DNA of 64,000 nucleotides from Paenibacillus sp. BSR1-1 (GCF_030403775.1 NZ_JAQMWQ010000005.1:62001-126000); one strand, 5' to 3'; shown: positions 45,671-54,834, counted from the stretch's first letter. The notes: a model not told the origin generated them from the letters alone. Translations and numbers: made by a program.

Positions 45671-46580
45671 ACCGATGTTCTGGATAAATATTATTCTTTG
45701 TTAAGTCTTTGATTAGCTCAACCTCTTGATCCGTCAAGGGCTGGCTTTTTACCGCCTTGGCATTGCCTCTAATCTGTTCTGCACTGCTCGCGCCGGCAAC
45801 AACAGATGCGACAGCAGGGTTTGCTAGATTGTATTGCAGGGCCACTTCTGTAAACGAGCGGCCAGCCCCCACTTTTTCTTTTAATAAACCAAGCGTCTTT
45901 CTTAACTCTTCATAGGAATAATCCAAATACCCCTTTTCAGATACTTTTTCAAGCAGCTTATCGCTAAGCAGCCCTTTTGCAAGCGGTCCCCGGGTAACAG
46001 CACTGATGCCCTTTTCATGAAGCAGCGGTAATGCTTCTTCTTCAGGCCTGCGGTCTAGCATGCTGTACTGCATCATGACAGAAACCATCTCAGATTTCCT
46101 CACATATTCGCGAATCACATTCGGCCGAATCGATGAGATGCCATAATAGCGAATCAAGCCTTCTGCTTTTAATTCCTCAAATGCTTCGATTGTTTCGTCA
46201 ATCGGGTCCTCAATCGTGCCGCCATGCAATTGATAAAGATCAATATAGTCTGTTCCCAGCCGTTTCAGACTGTTTTTCACTGCTTCTTTTATATAGGCTT
46301 TAGAAGGGTCCCACGACCAGCCGCTTCGATCCTGCTTCCAGCAATTCCCGACTTTAGTCGCAATAATCACTTGTTCACGGACATCCTTTAACGCACTTCC
46401 GACGATTTTCTCATTTTCACCGAAATCATATAAATCTGCTGTATCGAAATAGTTGATTCCTTCCTCAAGTGCTGCTTCGATGATTTTTCTCGAAGATAGC
46501 TCATCTGTTCCGATGGACATACAGCCGAGCCCTAACTCGGTAACATACAAATCGGAGGCTCCTAATCTTCTTCTTTTCAA
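45669..46580 (-). CDS. yqkF: Aldo/keto reductase YqkF
   Basis: NADPH-dependent (beta/alpha)8 oxidoreductase of 303 aa. Catalytic Asp/Tyr in FDTADLYDFGENE, Lys in IATKVG and His in YQLHGG; the cofactor site ends in VVAGASSAEQIRGN. The frame opens with GTG 46589, but TTG 46580 has GGGGTG at 6-7 nt and gives the same N-terminus as B. subtilis YqkF (KRRRLGASDL). Confidence 0.9.
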   Translation of the reverse strand: MKRRRLGASDLYVTELGLGCMSIGTDELSSRKIIEAALEEGINYFDTADLYDFGENEKIVGSALKDVREQVIIATKVGNCWKQDRSGWSWDPSKAYIKEAVKNSLKRLGTDYIDLYQLHGGTIEDPIDETIEAFEELKAEGLIRYYGISSIRPNVIREYVRKSEMVSVMMQYSMLDRRPEEEALPLLHEKGISAVTRGPLAKGLLSDKLLEKVSEKGYLDYSYEELRKTLGLLKEKVGAGRSFTEVALQYNLANPAVASVVAGASSAEQIRGNAKAVKSQPLTDQEVELIKDLTKNNIYPEHR

Positions 46581-46647
46581 AAAAAACACCCCGTTCTTTT
46601 TTCTATCATTTTACAAAAAGAACAGGGCAGACTACAAACAGCAGAAC

Positions 46648-46779
46648 TCATTTTTGCACAATATTTTGAACCCATTCCGAAACAAAAGTATAATCCTTGT
46701 TATATTCCTTAAGCTTTTGAAGAATCTCCCAGCCCTTTCCGACAAGGATAATGCCTTTTTCATGCACCACGACCTTCAT
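46648..46779 (-). CDS. mciZ: MciZ, peptide inhibitor of FtsZ ring assembly
   Basis: 43-residue product MKVVVHEKGIILVGKGWEIL then QKLKEYNKDYTFVSEWVQ. It matches B. subtilis MciZ as I remember it in the KG(I/V)(I/V)LVGK.WEI..KLKEY core and V..W end. In the mother cell MciZ caps FtsZ filaments and blocks Z-ring formation. GGAGGGG lies 5-6 nt before the ATG. It is divergent from nudF and has a sigma-E-like promoter, in keeping with its known sporulation control. Confidence 0.88.
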   Translation of the reverse strand: MKVVVHEKGIILVGKGWEILQKLKEYNKDYTFVSEWVQNIVQK

Positions 46780-46807
46780 CCATACCCCTCCAGATTAAGT
46801 ATGGTAA

Positions 46808-46835
46808 AATGTATGAGCAGATTATCGGAATAGAA
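46808..46835 (-). promoter_or_regulatory. Sigma-E-type promoter of mciZ
   Basis: On the minus strand -10 CATACATT (46808-46815) fits the sigma-E consensus CATACAHT exactly; TTCTATT (46829-46835), 13 nt upstream, is a partial -35 match. It overlaps the leader of the divergent nudF gene. Confidence 0.65.
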
Positions 46836-46849
46836 CAGGAGTGACCTTA

Positions 46850-47404
46850 ATGAGCAAGCTTGAAGAAAAAACGCTTCATAGTGAAGAAATTTTTTCGGGA
46901 AAGGTAATCAGTCTTCATTTACAGGATGTTGAACTGCCAAATGGAAAGCAGTCCAAACGGGAAATCGTCAAACATCCTGGGGCAGTTGCTATTTTAGCTG
47001 TCACCAATGATGAAAAGATCATCATGGTCGAACAATACCGAAAAGCGTTGGAAAGAACGATTGTGGAAATACCTGCAGGAAAGCTGGAAAAAGGGGAAGA
47101 ACCAGCTGTATGCGCCCGCCGCGAGCTCGAGGAAGAGACAGGCTATGGATGTGAAAGCCTTGAATTACTCACTTCCTTTTATACTTCACCAGGTTTTGCT
47201 GATGAAATCGTCCATGTATATTTGGCAAAGGGCTTATCAGAAATAGAAAATTCCGCCGCACTTGATGAAGACGAATTTGTGAATCTCGAGGAATTAACAC
47301 TTGAAGAAGCCTTACAATATGTCAAGGAACAAAAGATTTATGATGCGAAAACGATCTATGCTGTCCAATACTTACAATTGCAAAGGGCATTAGGAAAAAA
47401 ATGA
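46850..47404 (+). CDS. nudF: ADP-ribose pyrophosphatase (Nudix)
   Basis: Nudix hydrolase that splits ADP-ribose into AMP and ribose-5-phosphate. The Nudix box GKLEKGEEPAVCARRELEEE is followed by TGYG. 184 aa. GTG 46841 overlaps the ribosome site AGGAG; ATG 46850 is 8 nt after it. Its stop overlaps the start of the EndoQ gene (ATGA), so they are translationally coupled. Confidence 0.92.
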   Translation: MSKLEEKTLHSEEIFSGKVISLHLQDVELPNGKQSKREIVKHPGAVAILAVTNDEKIIMVEQYRKALERTIVEIPAGKLEKGEEPAVCARRELEEETGYGCESLELLTSFYTSPGFADEIVHVYLAKGLSEIENSAALDEDEFVNLEELTLEEALQYVKEQKIYDAKTIYAVQYLQLQRALGKK

Positions 47405-48564
47405 ATCGATATTATGTAGATTTACATATTCATATTGGCAGAACTTGGACAGGCAAACCGGTCAAAATTACCGGGGCTAAATCGTTAACTTTTACAAATA
47501 TTATCGAACATGCCAGACACGAAAAAGGGCTCAATATGGTAGGAATAATCGACAGCCATTCACCAGAAGTCATTCTTGAGATGGAAAGTCTGATTGACAG
47601 CGGAGAAGTTTATGAGCATCCGGATGGTGGCTTAGTATTTGGAGACCTAACGATTATCCCAGGGTCGGAGTTGGAGATTTATGATGAACAATGCAATGGT
47701 CCAATTCATTTGCTATGCTATTTTCCGAACCTAACGATTATGAGAGAGTTCTCAGCATGGTTATCGAACCACTTGAAAAATATTCAATTAAGTTCACAAA
47801 GAATCTATGTATCAGGTCGGGTATTGCAAACAAAAGTAAAAGAGCTTGGAGGTATTTTCATTCCCGCCCATGTTTTCACACCCTTTAAAAGTCTATATGG
47901 AAAAGGGGTAAATCATTCACTAACAGAGGTACTGGATCCCGATTTAATAGATGGGATTGAGCTTGGCCTAAGCTCAGATACAAGCATGGCAGATCAATTA
48001 GGAGAATTGCACCGCTATACGTTTGTAACGAATTCAGACGCGCATTCCCTTGCAAAGATTGCCCGTGAATATCAAGTGGCTGCGATGAAGGAACCAACCT
48101 TCCTTGAACTGCTAAAGGCGTTAAAAGGAGAGGACGGCCGGCACATTATTGCAAACTATGGGCTTGATCCACTGCTAGGGAAATATCATAAAACTGTCTG
48201 CGCAGAATGTTTAAATCATGTCAGTGAGGAAGATCAGCTTTGTGATTTATGTGGAAATAAGAAAATCATAAAAGGAGTGGCTGACCGAATTCTGGAATTG
48301 AAAACGGCAGATGAAAGTCCCCCTGGCCGCCCTCCCTATGTTCATCAAGTTCCATTGGAATTTATCCCCGGCCTAGGGCCGAAATTACTTGAAAAACTGG
48401 TGAATCATTTCGGCAGTGAAATGGCTATATTACATGAAGTACCATATGAAGCATTAAAAGAGGTTGTTCCGGCCAAAATAGCCGACCTTATCATGAAAGC
48501 AAGGGAAGGAAAAATAAATCTAGCAGCCGGCGGCGGCGGAAAATATGGTAAAATTGCGGATTAA
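47401..48564 (+). CDS. Endonuclease Q-family protein (YqxK-like)
   Basis: Deaminated-DNA repair nuclease family. PHP-type metal-binding domain at the N-terminus (YYVDLHIHIGRTW, GIIDSHSPEV, FIPAHVF, TNSDAH), a Cys4 zinc finger (CAECLNHVSEEDQLCDLCG), and C-terminal helix-hairpin-helix (EFIPGLGPKLLEKL). This order matches EndoQ, known from archaea and some Bacillus, which nicks 5' of uracil, hypoxanthine or xanthine. 387 aa. B. subtilis YqxK holds the same place after nudF. Enzymatic activity here is inferred. Confidence 0.85.
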   Translation: MNRYYVDLHIHIGRTWTGKPVKITGAKSLTFTNIIEHARHEKGLNMVGIIDSHSPEVILEMESLIDSGEVYEHPDGGLVFGDLTIIPGSELEIYDEQCNGPIHLLCYFPNLTIMREFSAWLSNHLKNIQLSSQRIYVSGRVLQTKVKELGGIFIPAHVFTPFKSLYGKGVNHSLTEVLDPDLIDGIELGLSSDTSMADQLGELHRYTFVTNSDAHSLAKIAREYQVAAMKEPTFLELLKALKGEDGRHIIANYGLDPLLGKYHKTVCAECLNHVSEEDQLCDLCGNKKIIKGVADRILELKTADESPPGRPPYVHQVPLEFIPGLGPKLLEKLVNHFGSEMAILHEVPYEALKEVVPAKIADLIMKAREGKINLAAGGGGKYGKIAD

Positions 48565-48597
48565 AATCCCGTCAGCATGTGCTGCCGGGATTTTTTC
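48563..48597 (+). terminator. Terminator after the nudF-endoQ pair
   Basis: Stem AAATCCCG...CGGGATTT with an inner AGCA/TGCT pair, then TTTTTTC. Confidence 0.85.
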
Positions 48598-48682
48598 TAT
48601 ACTCTATTAAATTATAGTAATAGAAATACTAGATTAGGCATAGATTGTAATAACCGATTGACAAAAGTAGGAGGAACCGCAA

Positions 48683-49327
48683 ATGAAAAAACGATTGAAC
48701 CAGTCCAATGCCGCTAGTTATTTCCGTGAGCATTCCTCGATTTTCTTATTTATTGTAGTTTTATTTTTAATGGGGGTCATATTTGGTGCGGTTGTGGTAA
48801 ACAGTATGAGTTTTACCCAAAAGGAAGATCTTTACTATTACCTATCACAATTTTTTGGCCAAGTTTCCGGAGATAAAGTAGCGGAAGATAATGACCTATT
48901 TTTCCAAAGCTTTTCCCACAATAGTAAGTTTATTGGACTAATGTGGATCCTTGGGATATCAATCATCGGACTGCCTGTTATTCTGATTCTCTTATTTGTT
49001 AAAGGAATGGTTGTCGGGTTTACAGTTGGATTTTTAGTAAGTCAAATGGGCTGGAAAGGATTTCTGCTCGCGTTTGCTTCGATCCTCCCGCAAAACTTGA
49101 TTATCATTCCGGTGTTTATCATGATGGCAGCCTTATCAGTAATATTTTCAATGAGAATGATCAAAAAACAGTTTATGAAAAAATATGCTCAGCCAATCAT
49201 GCCCTTTTTTAAAGGATATATTTTTGCCCTGATTGCGGCAGTGATTTTTATCTCGGCAGCATCTGGAATAGAGGCTTATTTATCGCCATGGTTAATGAAA
49301 ACGATTATTACCTCAACATCTTTATAG
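48683..49327 (+). CDS. spoIIM: Stage II sporulation protein M
   Basis: Membrane component of the SpoIIDMP complex that drives engulfment by remodelling septal peptidoglycan. About five hydrophobic helices in 214 aa. A short basic N-terminus is followed by SIFLFIVVLFLMGVIFGAVV. AGGAGG precedes the ATG. A weak sigma-E-like -10 (CATAGATT, 48639-48646) lies upstream; sigma-E control is established for B. subtilis spoIIM. Confidence 0.92.
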   Translation: MKKRLNQSNAASYFREHSSIFLFIVVLFLMGVIFGAVVVNSMSFTQKEDLYYYLSQFFGQVSGDKVAEDNDLFFQSFSHNSKFIGLMWILGISIIGLPVILILLFVKGMVVGFTVGFLVSQMGWKGFLLAFASILPQNLIIIPVFIMMAALSVIFSMRMIKKQFMKKYAQPIMPFFKGYIFALIAAVIFISAASGIEAYLSPWLMKTIITSTSL

Positions 49328-49361
49328 TAATTGTTACTTAATATTAATTATAAGTTCTTGT

Positions 49362-49376
49362 TTATAATAATTTTAT
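49362..49376 (+). promoter_or_regulatory. PerR-box-like site upstream of fur
   Basis: TTATAATAATTTTAT fits the 7-1-7 PerR box TTATAATNATTATAA at 12 of 14 informative positions. It touches the -35 of the fur promoter. PerR control of fur is known in B. subtilis. Confidence 0.5.
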
Positions 49377-49377
49377 T

Positions 49378-49405
49378 TTGAATCTCATTTCTCATCTGTT
49401 ATAAT
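49378..49405 (+). promoter_or_regulatory. Sigma-A promoter of fur
   Basis: TTGAAT and TATAAT separated by 16 nt; TG one base before the -10 makes it an extended -10 promoter. Confidence 0.75.
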
Positions 49406-49438
49406 GAGAACTAACAGTGGCGAGGGAGGGACTTCAGA

Positions 49439-49897
49439 ATGGAAACTAGAATTGAACGTATAAAAAAACAGTTGCATTCAGCAAGTTATAAGCTAACACC
49501 TCAGCGTGAAGCAACCGTCAGAGTTTTACTAGAAAATGAAGAGGATCATTTAAGTGCGGAAGATGTGTACCTCCTCGTTAAAGAAAAATCGCCTGAAATT
49601 GGATTAGCAACTGTTTATCGAACATTAGAATTATTAACGGAATTAAAAATTGTCGATAAAATAAATTTTGGCGACGGCGTATCGAGATACGATTTAAGAC
49701 AGGAGGGTGCAGCACATTTTCACCATCACCTTGTTTGTATTGAATGTGGCGCCGTTGATGAAATTCAGGAAGATTTGCTTGAGGATGTAGAAGCTGTCGT
49801 CGAACGACGATGGAATTTTAAAATTAAAGATCATCGCCTTACTTTTCATGGGATTTGCTATCGCTGCCAGGCGAAAGTAGAAGAAAAAACTGTATAG
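49439..49897 (+). CDS. fur: Ferric uptake regulator Fur
   Basis: Iron-responsive repressor, 152 aa. N-terminal winged helix (YKLTPQREATVRVLL, GLATVYRTLELL), then the metal sites in HFHHHLVCIECGAVDEIQ and a C-terminal Cys pair (GICYRCQ) forming the structural zinc site. GAGGGAGG lies upstream. Position between spoIIM and yqzK-xerD matches B. subtilis, where this orthologue is Fur rather than PerR or Zur. Confidence 0.94.
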   Translation: METRIERIKKQLHSASYKLTPQREATVRVLLENEEDHLSAEDVYLLVKEKSPEIGLATVYRTLELLTELKIVDKINFGDGVSRYDLRQEGAAHFHHHLVCIECGAVDEIQEDLLEDVEAVVERRWNFKIKDHRLTFHGICYRCQAKVEEKTV

Positions 49898-49906
49898 CTT
49901 GTAAAT

Positions 49907-49937
49907 GGTCCTTTTGTGCAAAAGGGGCTTTTTCTTT
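49907..49937 (+). terminator. Terminator after fur
   Basis: Stem GTCCTTTT / AAAAGGGGC (G-U pairs) with a GTGC loop, then TTTTTC. Confidence 0.7.
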
Positions 49938-50027
49938 TGTTTCTCCATTTTCCAGATATAAAGGTATAAAACTTGTACTTTTTGGCATACCTTTTACTAG
50001 AGTACCTGAAAATTAGGGGGAAGCAAG

Positions 50028-50255
50028 ATGATCTCTTTTATAAAAATTACACTGCAAACCTTAAAGGTTTTTATCATTTTCACCGGATGCACAATTCTGT
50101 TCTATTATGGTATCATGTGGGTATCAGAAGAATACCAAAGCTATCATCGCTATGAAGAACCGGAAGGAGCAGCATTAAAGGTTTCAAATGCAGTAGATGA
50201 AGAAAATCCTTCCTTGTTAGATCGGCTGATGTTGTTTTATTTAAATGGGGAGTAA
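50028..50255 (+). CDS. yqzK: YqzK family membrane protein
   Basis: 75-aa protein with one membrane helix near residues 10-33 ([20 protein letters not shown]) and an acidic soluble tail ([14 protein letters not shown]). Matches the DUF4227/YqzK type. Function unknown. AGGGGGAAGC precedes the ATG. It ends 5 nt before xerD, so the two are co-transcribed, the same pair as in B. subtilis. Confidence 0.85.
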   Translation: MISFIKITLQTLKVFIIFTGCTILFYYGIMWVSEEYQSYHRYEEPEGAALKVSNAVDEENPSLLDRLMLFYLNGE

Positions 50256-50260
50256 GGGCA

Positions 50261-51154
50261 ATGGAAGAGCGAATAAAAGAATTTATGCATTATTTGATAG
50301 TTGAAAAAGGGCTGGCCCAAAATACGATTCTATCCTATGAACGCGATTTGAAAAGCTATCTTCATTATTTAGTAAAGGTTGAGGCAATCCGCTCCTTTAA
50401 TGATGTTCAGCGCGTCCATATTGTACAATTTCTGGGATTTTTAAAGGAGCAAGGAAAATCAACGAAAACAATTGCACGGCACATTGCTTCCATTCGTGCC
50501 TTTCACCAATTTTTATTAAGGGAAAAAGCAGCCGATCAGGATCCTTCGAATTTGATTGAACCGCCGAAACTTGAAAGGGCTATTCCTAAAGTTTTGAGTA
50601 AGAAAGAGGTCGAATTCCTTTTAGAAGCGCCTAAATTGGATGATCATTTTGGAAAACGGGATAAAGCGATGCTTGAACTTCTCTATGCAACAGGAATTCG
50701 TGTTAGTGAACTGATTGGTCTGGATGTTGAGCATGTCCATTTAACGATGGGGTTTATTCGTTGTCACGGAACAAGCAATAATGAACGGATTATTCCGATT
50801 GGGCGTACTGCCTCAAATGCGATATTGCAATATTTAGAACAAGGCAGACCTTTGTTTGCGGCGAAAAAGAACCCTGATAATGCCTTGTTTTTAAATCACC
50901 AGGGTAAAAGGTTGACTAGACAGGGTTTTTGGAAAATACTAAAAAAACTTTCCAAAGAGGCTGGAATAGTAAAAGAGCTGACTCCACATACACTCCGTCA
51001 TTCTTTTGCTGCTCATTTATTGGAAAATGGGGCTGATTTAAAGGCTGTTCAAGAAATGTTAGGACATGCAAATATAGCTACAACACAAATATATACAAAC
51101 GTTTCTAAGACAAGGTTGAAGGACGTTTATAGTAAATTCCACCCAAGAGCTTGA
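50261..51154 (+). CDS. xerD: Tyrosine recombinase XerD with catalytic Lys replaced
   Basis: Chromosome-dimer resolvase acting with XerC (CodV) at dif. N-terminal SAM-like core-binding domain (residues 1-85) and C-terminal catalytic domain (about 110-297). Of the six active-site residues, Arg147, His243, Arg246, His269 and Tyr278 are present. The beta2-beta3 hairpin that normally reads GKGxKER reads GTSNNER, so the catalytic Lys (E. coli Lys172) is Thr171 (codon ACA at 50771-50773). Otherwise it closely follows B. subtilis XerD, including the QFHPRA-like end. Gene context is that of xerD. Confidence 0.92.
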   Translation: MEERIKEFMHYLIVEKGLAQNTILSYERDLKSYLHYLVKVEAIRSFNDVQRVHIVQFLGFLKEQGKSTKTIARHIASIRAFHQFLLREKAADQDPSNLIEPPKLERAIPKVLSKKEVEFLLEAPKLDDHFGKRDKAMLELLYATGIRVSELIGLDVEHVHLTMGFIRCHGTSNNERIIPIGRTASNAILQYLEQGRPLFAAKKNPDNALFLNHQGKRLTRQGFWKILKKLSKEAGIVKELTPHTLRHSFAAHLLENGADLKAVQEMLGHANIATTQIYTNVSKTRLKDVYSKFHPRA

Positions 51155-51193
51155 TAGAATCATAGTTGCTATTCAATTTCACAAAAACGTCAA

Positions 51194-51226
51194 AAAGCTG
51201 CCAAAAATTCAGGCAGCTTTTTCTTG
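51194..51226 (+). terminator. Terminator after xerD
   Basis: Stem AAAGCTGCC / GGCAGCTTT with a 9-nt loop, then TTCTT. Confidence 0.85.
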
Positions 51227-51342
51227 TATTTTCGAAAACATTTAGTAAAATAGAGATGTCAGACTTCTGACGAATGCAATAATGTGACCCCTTCATAGTT
51301 CCAATATAAACAGGGTAACCTATTTTTGTGTATTTTTTTATT

Positions 51343-51356
51343 TGTAAACGTTTCCT
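51343..51356 (+). promoter_or_regulatory. Candidate cre (CcpA) site before deoB
   Basis: TGTAAACGTTTCCT matches TGWAANCGNTNWCA at 12 of 14 positions, 10 nt upstream of the GGAGG site of deoB. Catabolite repression of the corresponding B. subtilis drm-pupG operon is established, as I recall. Confidence 0.55.
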
Positions 51357-51379
51357 ATTGATAAAGGAGGAAGATTCGA

Positions 51380-52564
51380 ATGACGGCAGATACATATAAG
51401 CGTATTTTTATTATCGTCATGGACTCAGTCGGAATTGGAGAAGCACCGGATGCAGAAAAGTTTGGTGATAAAGGTGCTGATACATTTGGACATATTGCTG
51501 AAAGAATGAACGGTCTAAATATGCCCAATATGGCGAAATTGGGATTAAGTAATATTCGGGAAATAAAAGGAATTAATAAAGCAGAAAAGCCTTTAGCTTT
51601 TTATACAAAAATGATGGAAGCTTCAAACGGAAAAGATACAATGACAGGACATTGGGAAATTATGGGGCTGAATATTCAAACTCCATTCCGAGTATTCCCA
51701 GAAGGGTTTCCAGAGGAACTTGTATCTGAATTAGAAAACCGCACCGGCAGAAAAATTATTGGCAATAAACCAGCCAGCGGAACCGAAATTCTTGATGAAC
51801 TTGGTGCAGAGCACATGAATTCAGGTGCATTGATTGTATATACATCGGCAGATTCTGTCTTGCAAATTGCCGCCCACGAGGAAATTATTCCGCTTGAAGA
51901 ATTATATAAAATTTGTAAAATTGCACGCGAACTAACGCTTGATGAAAAGTACATGGTTGGCCGGGTAATTGCCCGTCCATTCCTAGGGGAACCAGGAAAC
52001 TTTAAACGAACTTCTAACCGCCATGATTATGCCTTAAAACCATTCGATCGGACAGTAATGAGCGAATTGAAGGATGCAGGATTTGATGTAATCGCGATTG
52101 GTAAAATATCGGATATTTATGACGGAGAAGGCGTTACAAAGTCACTCCGCACCGTTTCGAATATGGACGGTATGGATAAGCTTGTTGAAACCCTCGATAT
52201 GGACTTCAATGGAATAAGCTTTTTAAATCTAGTGGATTTTGATGCATTGTATGGTCACCGCCGCGACCCTGAAGGTTATGGTAAAGCACTTGAAGAATAT
52301 GATGCGCGCCTTCCTGAAGTGTTTGCGAAAATGAAGGAAGATGACCTATTAATGATTACAGCAGATCACGGAAACGATCCTGTCGCACCTGGTACAGACC
52401 ATACTCGTGAATATGTCCCATTATTAGTTTACTCTAAGAAAATGACTGAGGGCAGAGAGCTGCCACTCCGAGAAACATTTGCTGACCTAGGAGCAACAGT
52501 GGCGGAAAACTTCAATGTGAAAATGCCAAATTACGGAAAGAGCTTTTTAAAAGAATTAAGCTAA
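51380..52564 (+). CDS. deoB: Phosphopentomutase
   Basis: Interconverts (deoxy)ribose-1- and -5-phosphate, feeding nucleoside sugars into the pentose pathway. Alkaline-phosphatase-fold metalloenzyme: [14 protein letters not shown] with a metal Asp, the phosphorylated Thr region ([10 protein letters not shown]), and late metal ligands TADHGNDP and [12 protein letters not shown]. 394 aa. First gene of deoB-punA-pdp (B. subtilis drm). Confidence 0.95.
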   Translation: MTADTYKRIFIIVMDSVGIGEAPDAEKFGDKGADTFGHIAERMNGLNMPNMAKLGLSNIREIKGINKAEKPLAFYTKMMEASNGKDTMTGHWEIMGLNIQTPFRVFPEGFPEELVSELENRTGRKIIGNKPASGTEILDELGAEHMNSGALIVYTSADSVLQIAAHEEIIPLEELYKICKIARELTLDEKYMVGRVIARPFLGEPGNFKRTSNRHDYALKPFDRTVMSELKDAGFDVIAIGKISDIYDGEGVTKSLRTVSNMDGMDKLVETLDMDFNGISFLNLVDFDALYGHRRDPEGYGKALEEYDARLPEVFAKMKEDDLLMITADHGNDPVAPGTDHTREYVPLLVYSKKMTEGRELPLRETFADLGATVAENFNVKMPNYGKSFLKELS

Positions 52565-52578
52565 AAAGGGGAATGAAC

Positions 52579-53397
52579 ATGAACGTTGAAAAAATTCAAA
52601 ATGCTGCTGGATTTCTTAAAGATAAATATGCGAATACACCTAGAATTGGTCTCATTTTAGGATCTGGATTAGGTGTGTTAGCGGATGAAATTGAGAATCC
52701 TGTCAAAATTCCATACAATCAAATACCTGATTTCCCAGTCTCCACAGTAGAAGGACATGCAGGACAGCTTGTTTTTGGGGTATTAAGTGGAGTAGAGGTT
52801 GTTGCAATGCAGGGCCGCTTTCATTTCTATGAAGGATATGCAATGGATAAAGTAACCTTCCCTGTTCGCGTTATGAAAGAAATGGGAGTTGAAATGTTAA
52901 TCGTTACGAATGCTGCCGGCGGTGTCAATGAAAGCTTTGAGCCGGGAGATTTGATGATTATTACCGACCATATTAATAATATGGGAACAAATCCGTTAAT
53001 TGGGCCAAATGATGCTAAATTAGGCGTTCGTTTTCCAGATATGTCAGAAGCCTATACGAAGGAATTGCGTGCTATGGCAAAGGAAATCGCTTCTCGCTTA
53101 AATATTAAGGTTCAAGAGGGTGTTTATTTCGGAAACCCTGGCCCTGTATATGAAACACCAGCTGAAATTCGCATGGTTCGAGTATTGGGCGGTGATGCAG
53201 TGGGAATGTCTACTGTGCCAGAGGTAATCGTTGCACGCCACAGTGGAATGAAGGTTCTTGGTATATCTTGTATTTCAAATATGGCTGCCGGTATTCTTGA
53301 CCAGCCGCTGACACATGATGAAGTCATTGAAACAACTGAAAAAGTTAAAGCGAATTTCCTTCTATATATAAAAGAAATCGTTAAAAATATGGCGTAA
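52579..53397 (+). CDS. punA: Purine-nucleoside phosphorylase
   Basis: Trimeric-type PNP (PunA/PupG) that phosphorolyses guanosine, inosine and deoxy forms. Phosphate loop [23 protein letters not shown], and the base-site NAAGGVNE and GMSTVPE blocks. ATG 52573 is only 1 nt from AAAGGGG; ATG 52579 (272 aa) has 7 nt and is preferred. Second gene of the operon. Confidence 0.94.
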   Translation: MNVEKIQNAAGFLKDKYANTPRIGLILGSGLGVLADEIENPVKIPYNQIPDFPVSTVEGHAGQLVFGVLSGVEVVAMQGRFHFYEGYAMDKVTFPVRVMKEMGVEMLIVTNAAGGVNESFEPGDLMIITDHINNMGTNPLIGPNDAKLGVRFPDMSEAYTKELRAMAKEIASRLNIKVQEGVYFGNPGPVYETPAEIRMVRVLGGDAVGMSTVPEVIVARHSGMKVLGISCISNMAAGILDQPLTHDEVIETTEKVKANFLLYIKEIVKNMA

Positions 53398-53436
53398 TTG
53401 AGCAGAAACCAATTTATTGTAAAGTGGTGATATTCG

Positions 53437-54741
53437 ATGAGAATGGTTGACCTAATTGAGCAAAAACGAGATGGACTTGAATTAACAACGGAAGAAATCA
53501 AATTTATTATTAACGGCTATACAGATGGTTCCATACCGGATTATCAAATGAGTGCCTTAACCATGGCGATCGTCTTTCAAGGGATGACCGAGAAAGAAAG
53601 AGCCGATTTAACAATGGCAATGGTGGAATCAGGGGATCAAATTGATTTATCGCAAATTGAAGGAATAAAAGTTGATAAACATTCAACTGGCGGAGTTGGT
53701 GATACTACCACTCTTGTTCTTGGCCCGCTTGTAGCTGCTTTGGGAGTCCCTGTTGCGAAAATGTCCGGTCGTGGATTGGGACATACCGGCGGTACCATTG
53801 ATAAATTAGAAGCAGTTAATGGTTTCCATGTTGAAATTGATAATGCTGAATTCATTGATCTAGTAAATAAAAATAAAATCGCCGTTATCGGCCAAAGCGG
53901 AAATTTAACACCTGCGGATAAAAAGCTTTATGCCCTAAGAGATGTTACGGCAACCGTTGAAAGTATTCCGCTGATTGCCAGTTCCATCATGAGCAAAAAA
54001 ATTGCTGCAGGAGCTGATGCCATTGTACTGGATGTAAAAACAGGCGCCGGTGCTTTCATGAAAACGCTTGATGATTCAAAAGATTTGGCAAAAGCAATGG
54101 TTCGGATTGGTAATAATGTCGGCAGACGTACAATGGCCGTCATTTCCGACATGAGCCAGCCGCTAGGATATGCGATCGGAAACGCGCTTGAAGTAAAGGA
54201 AGCTATTGACACATTAAAAGGTGAGGGTCCCGAAGATTTAACAGAGCTATGCTTAACACTCGGCAGCCATATGGTTTATCTGGCAGAAAAGGCAGGCTCA
54301 TTAGCAGAGGCAAGGACCCTCCTTGAAAATGTGATTAAAGATGGGTCGGCCCTTGAAAAATTAAAAGTCTTTTTAAGCTCTCAAGGCGGGGATGCCTCGA
54401 TTGTCGATGATCCTGCTAAAATGCCTCAGGCTAAATTCACGTTTGAGCTTGAAGCGAAAGAAGATGGGTATGTTTCCGAAATCGTCGCTGACGAGGTTGG
54501 AACAGCAGCAATGTTACTAGGAGCAGGAAGAGCAACGAAGGAATCTATTATTGATTTGGCTGTTGGCCTTGTATTAAGGAAAAAAATCGGCGACCAAGTC
54601 AATAAAGGTGAATCGTTAGTAACTATCTACAGTAACTTTGAAGATGTAAGTGAAGTAAAACAAAAGCTTTATGAAAATATCAAAATCTCGGTAGCCAAAG
54701 TCGACGCGCCAGTTCTCATCCATGGAGAAATAACAGAATAA
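53437..54741 (+). CDS. pdp: Pyrimidine-nucleoside phosphorylase
   Basis: Cleaves uridine and (deoxy)thymidine with phosphate. Thymidine/pyrimidine phosphorylase signature [13 protein letters not shown] followed by [17 protein letters not shown]-terminal lipoyl-like barrel domain. 434 aa. Completes a nucleoside salvage set with deoB and punA; a long terminator follows. Confidence 0.95.
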   Translation: MRMVDLIEQKRDGLELTTEEIKFIINGYTDGSIPDYQMSALTMAIVFQGMTEKERADLTMAMVESGDQIDLSQIEGIKVDKHSTGGVGDTTTLVLGPLVAALGVPVAKMSGRGLGHTGGTIDKLEAVNGFHVEIDNAEFIDLVNKNKIAVIGQSGNLTPADKKLYALRDVTATVESIPLIASSIMSKKIAAGADAIVLDVKTGAGAFMKTLDDSKDLAKAMVRIGNNVGRRTMAVISDMSQPLGYAIGNALEVKEAIDTLKGEGPEDLTELCLTLGSHMVYLAEKAGSLAEARTLLENVIKDGSALEKLKVFLSSQGGDASIVDDPAKMPQAKFTFELEAKEDGYVSEIVADEVGTAAMLLGAGRATKESIIDLAVGLVLRKKIGDQVNKGESLVTIYSNFEDVSEVKQKLYENIKISVAKVDAPVLIHGEITE

Positions 54742-54753
54742 TAATCGTGCTCT

Positions 54754-54804
54754 AAGGTGTCAGGCACCATGTGAAAATTTCACATGGTGCCTGACACCTT
54801 TTTA
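54754..54804. terminator. Perfect 23-bp palindromic terminator after pdp
   Basis: Two 23-nt arms (54754-54776 and 54778-54800) pair without mismatch around one central base, followed by TTTAT and preceded by a few A. The GGTGTCAGGCACC / GGTGCCTGACACC core is a sequence I recall as repeated between genes in many Bacillus genomes. Confidence 0.9.
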
Positions 54805-54805
54805 T

Positions 54806-54834
54806 GTATAAACTTGTTTATTTTGGTAAAAATG
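54806..54834 (+). promoter_or_regulatory. Sigma-F-type promoter of dacF
   Basis: GTATA (54806-54810) and GGTAAAAATG (54825-54834) match the forespore consensus GYATA / GGNNANAHTR; spacer 14 nt (consensus about 15). B. subtilis dacF is sigma-F dependent. Confidence 0.65.

Noticed and set aside
48620-48646. Sigma-E promoter for spoIIM
   Set aside because: CATAGATT deviates at a key position and no good -35 was found, so it is mentioned only in the gene entry.
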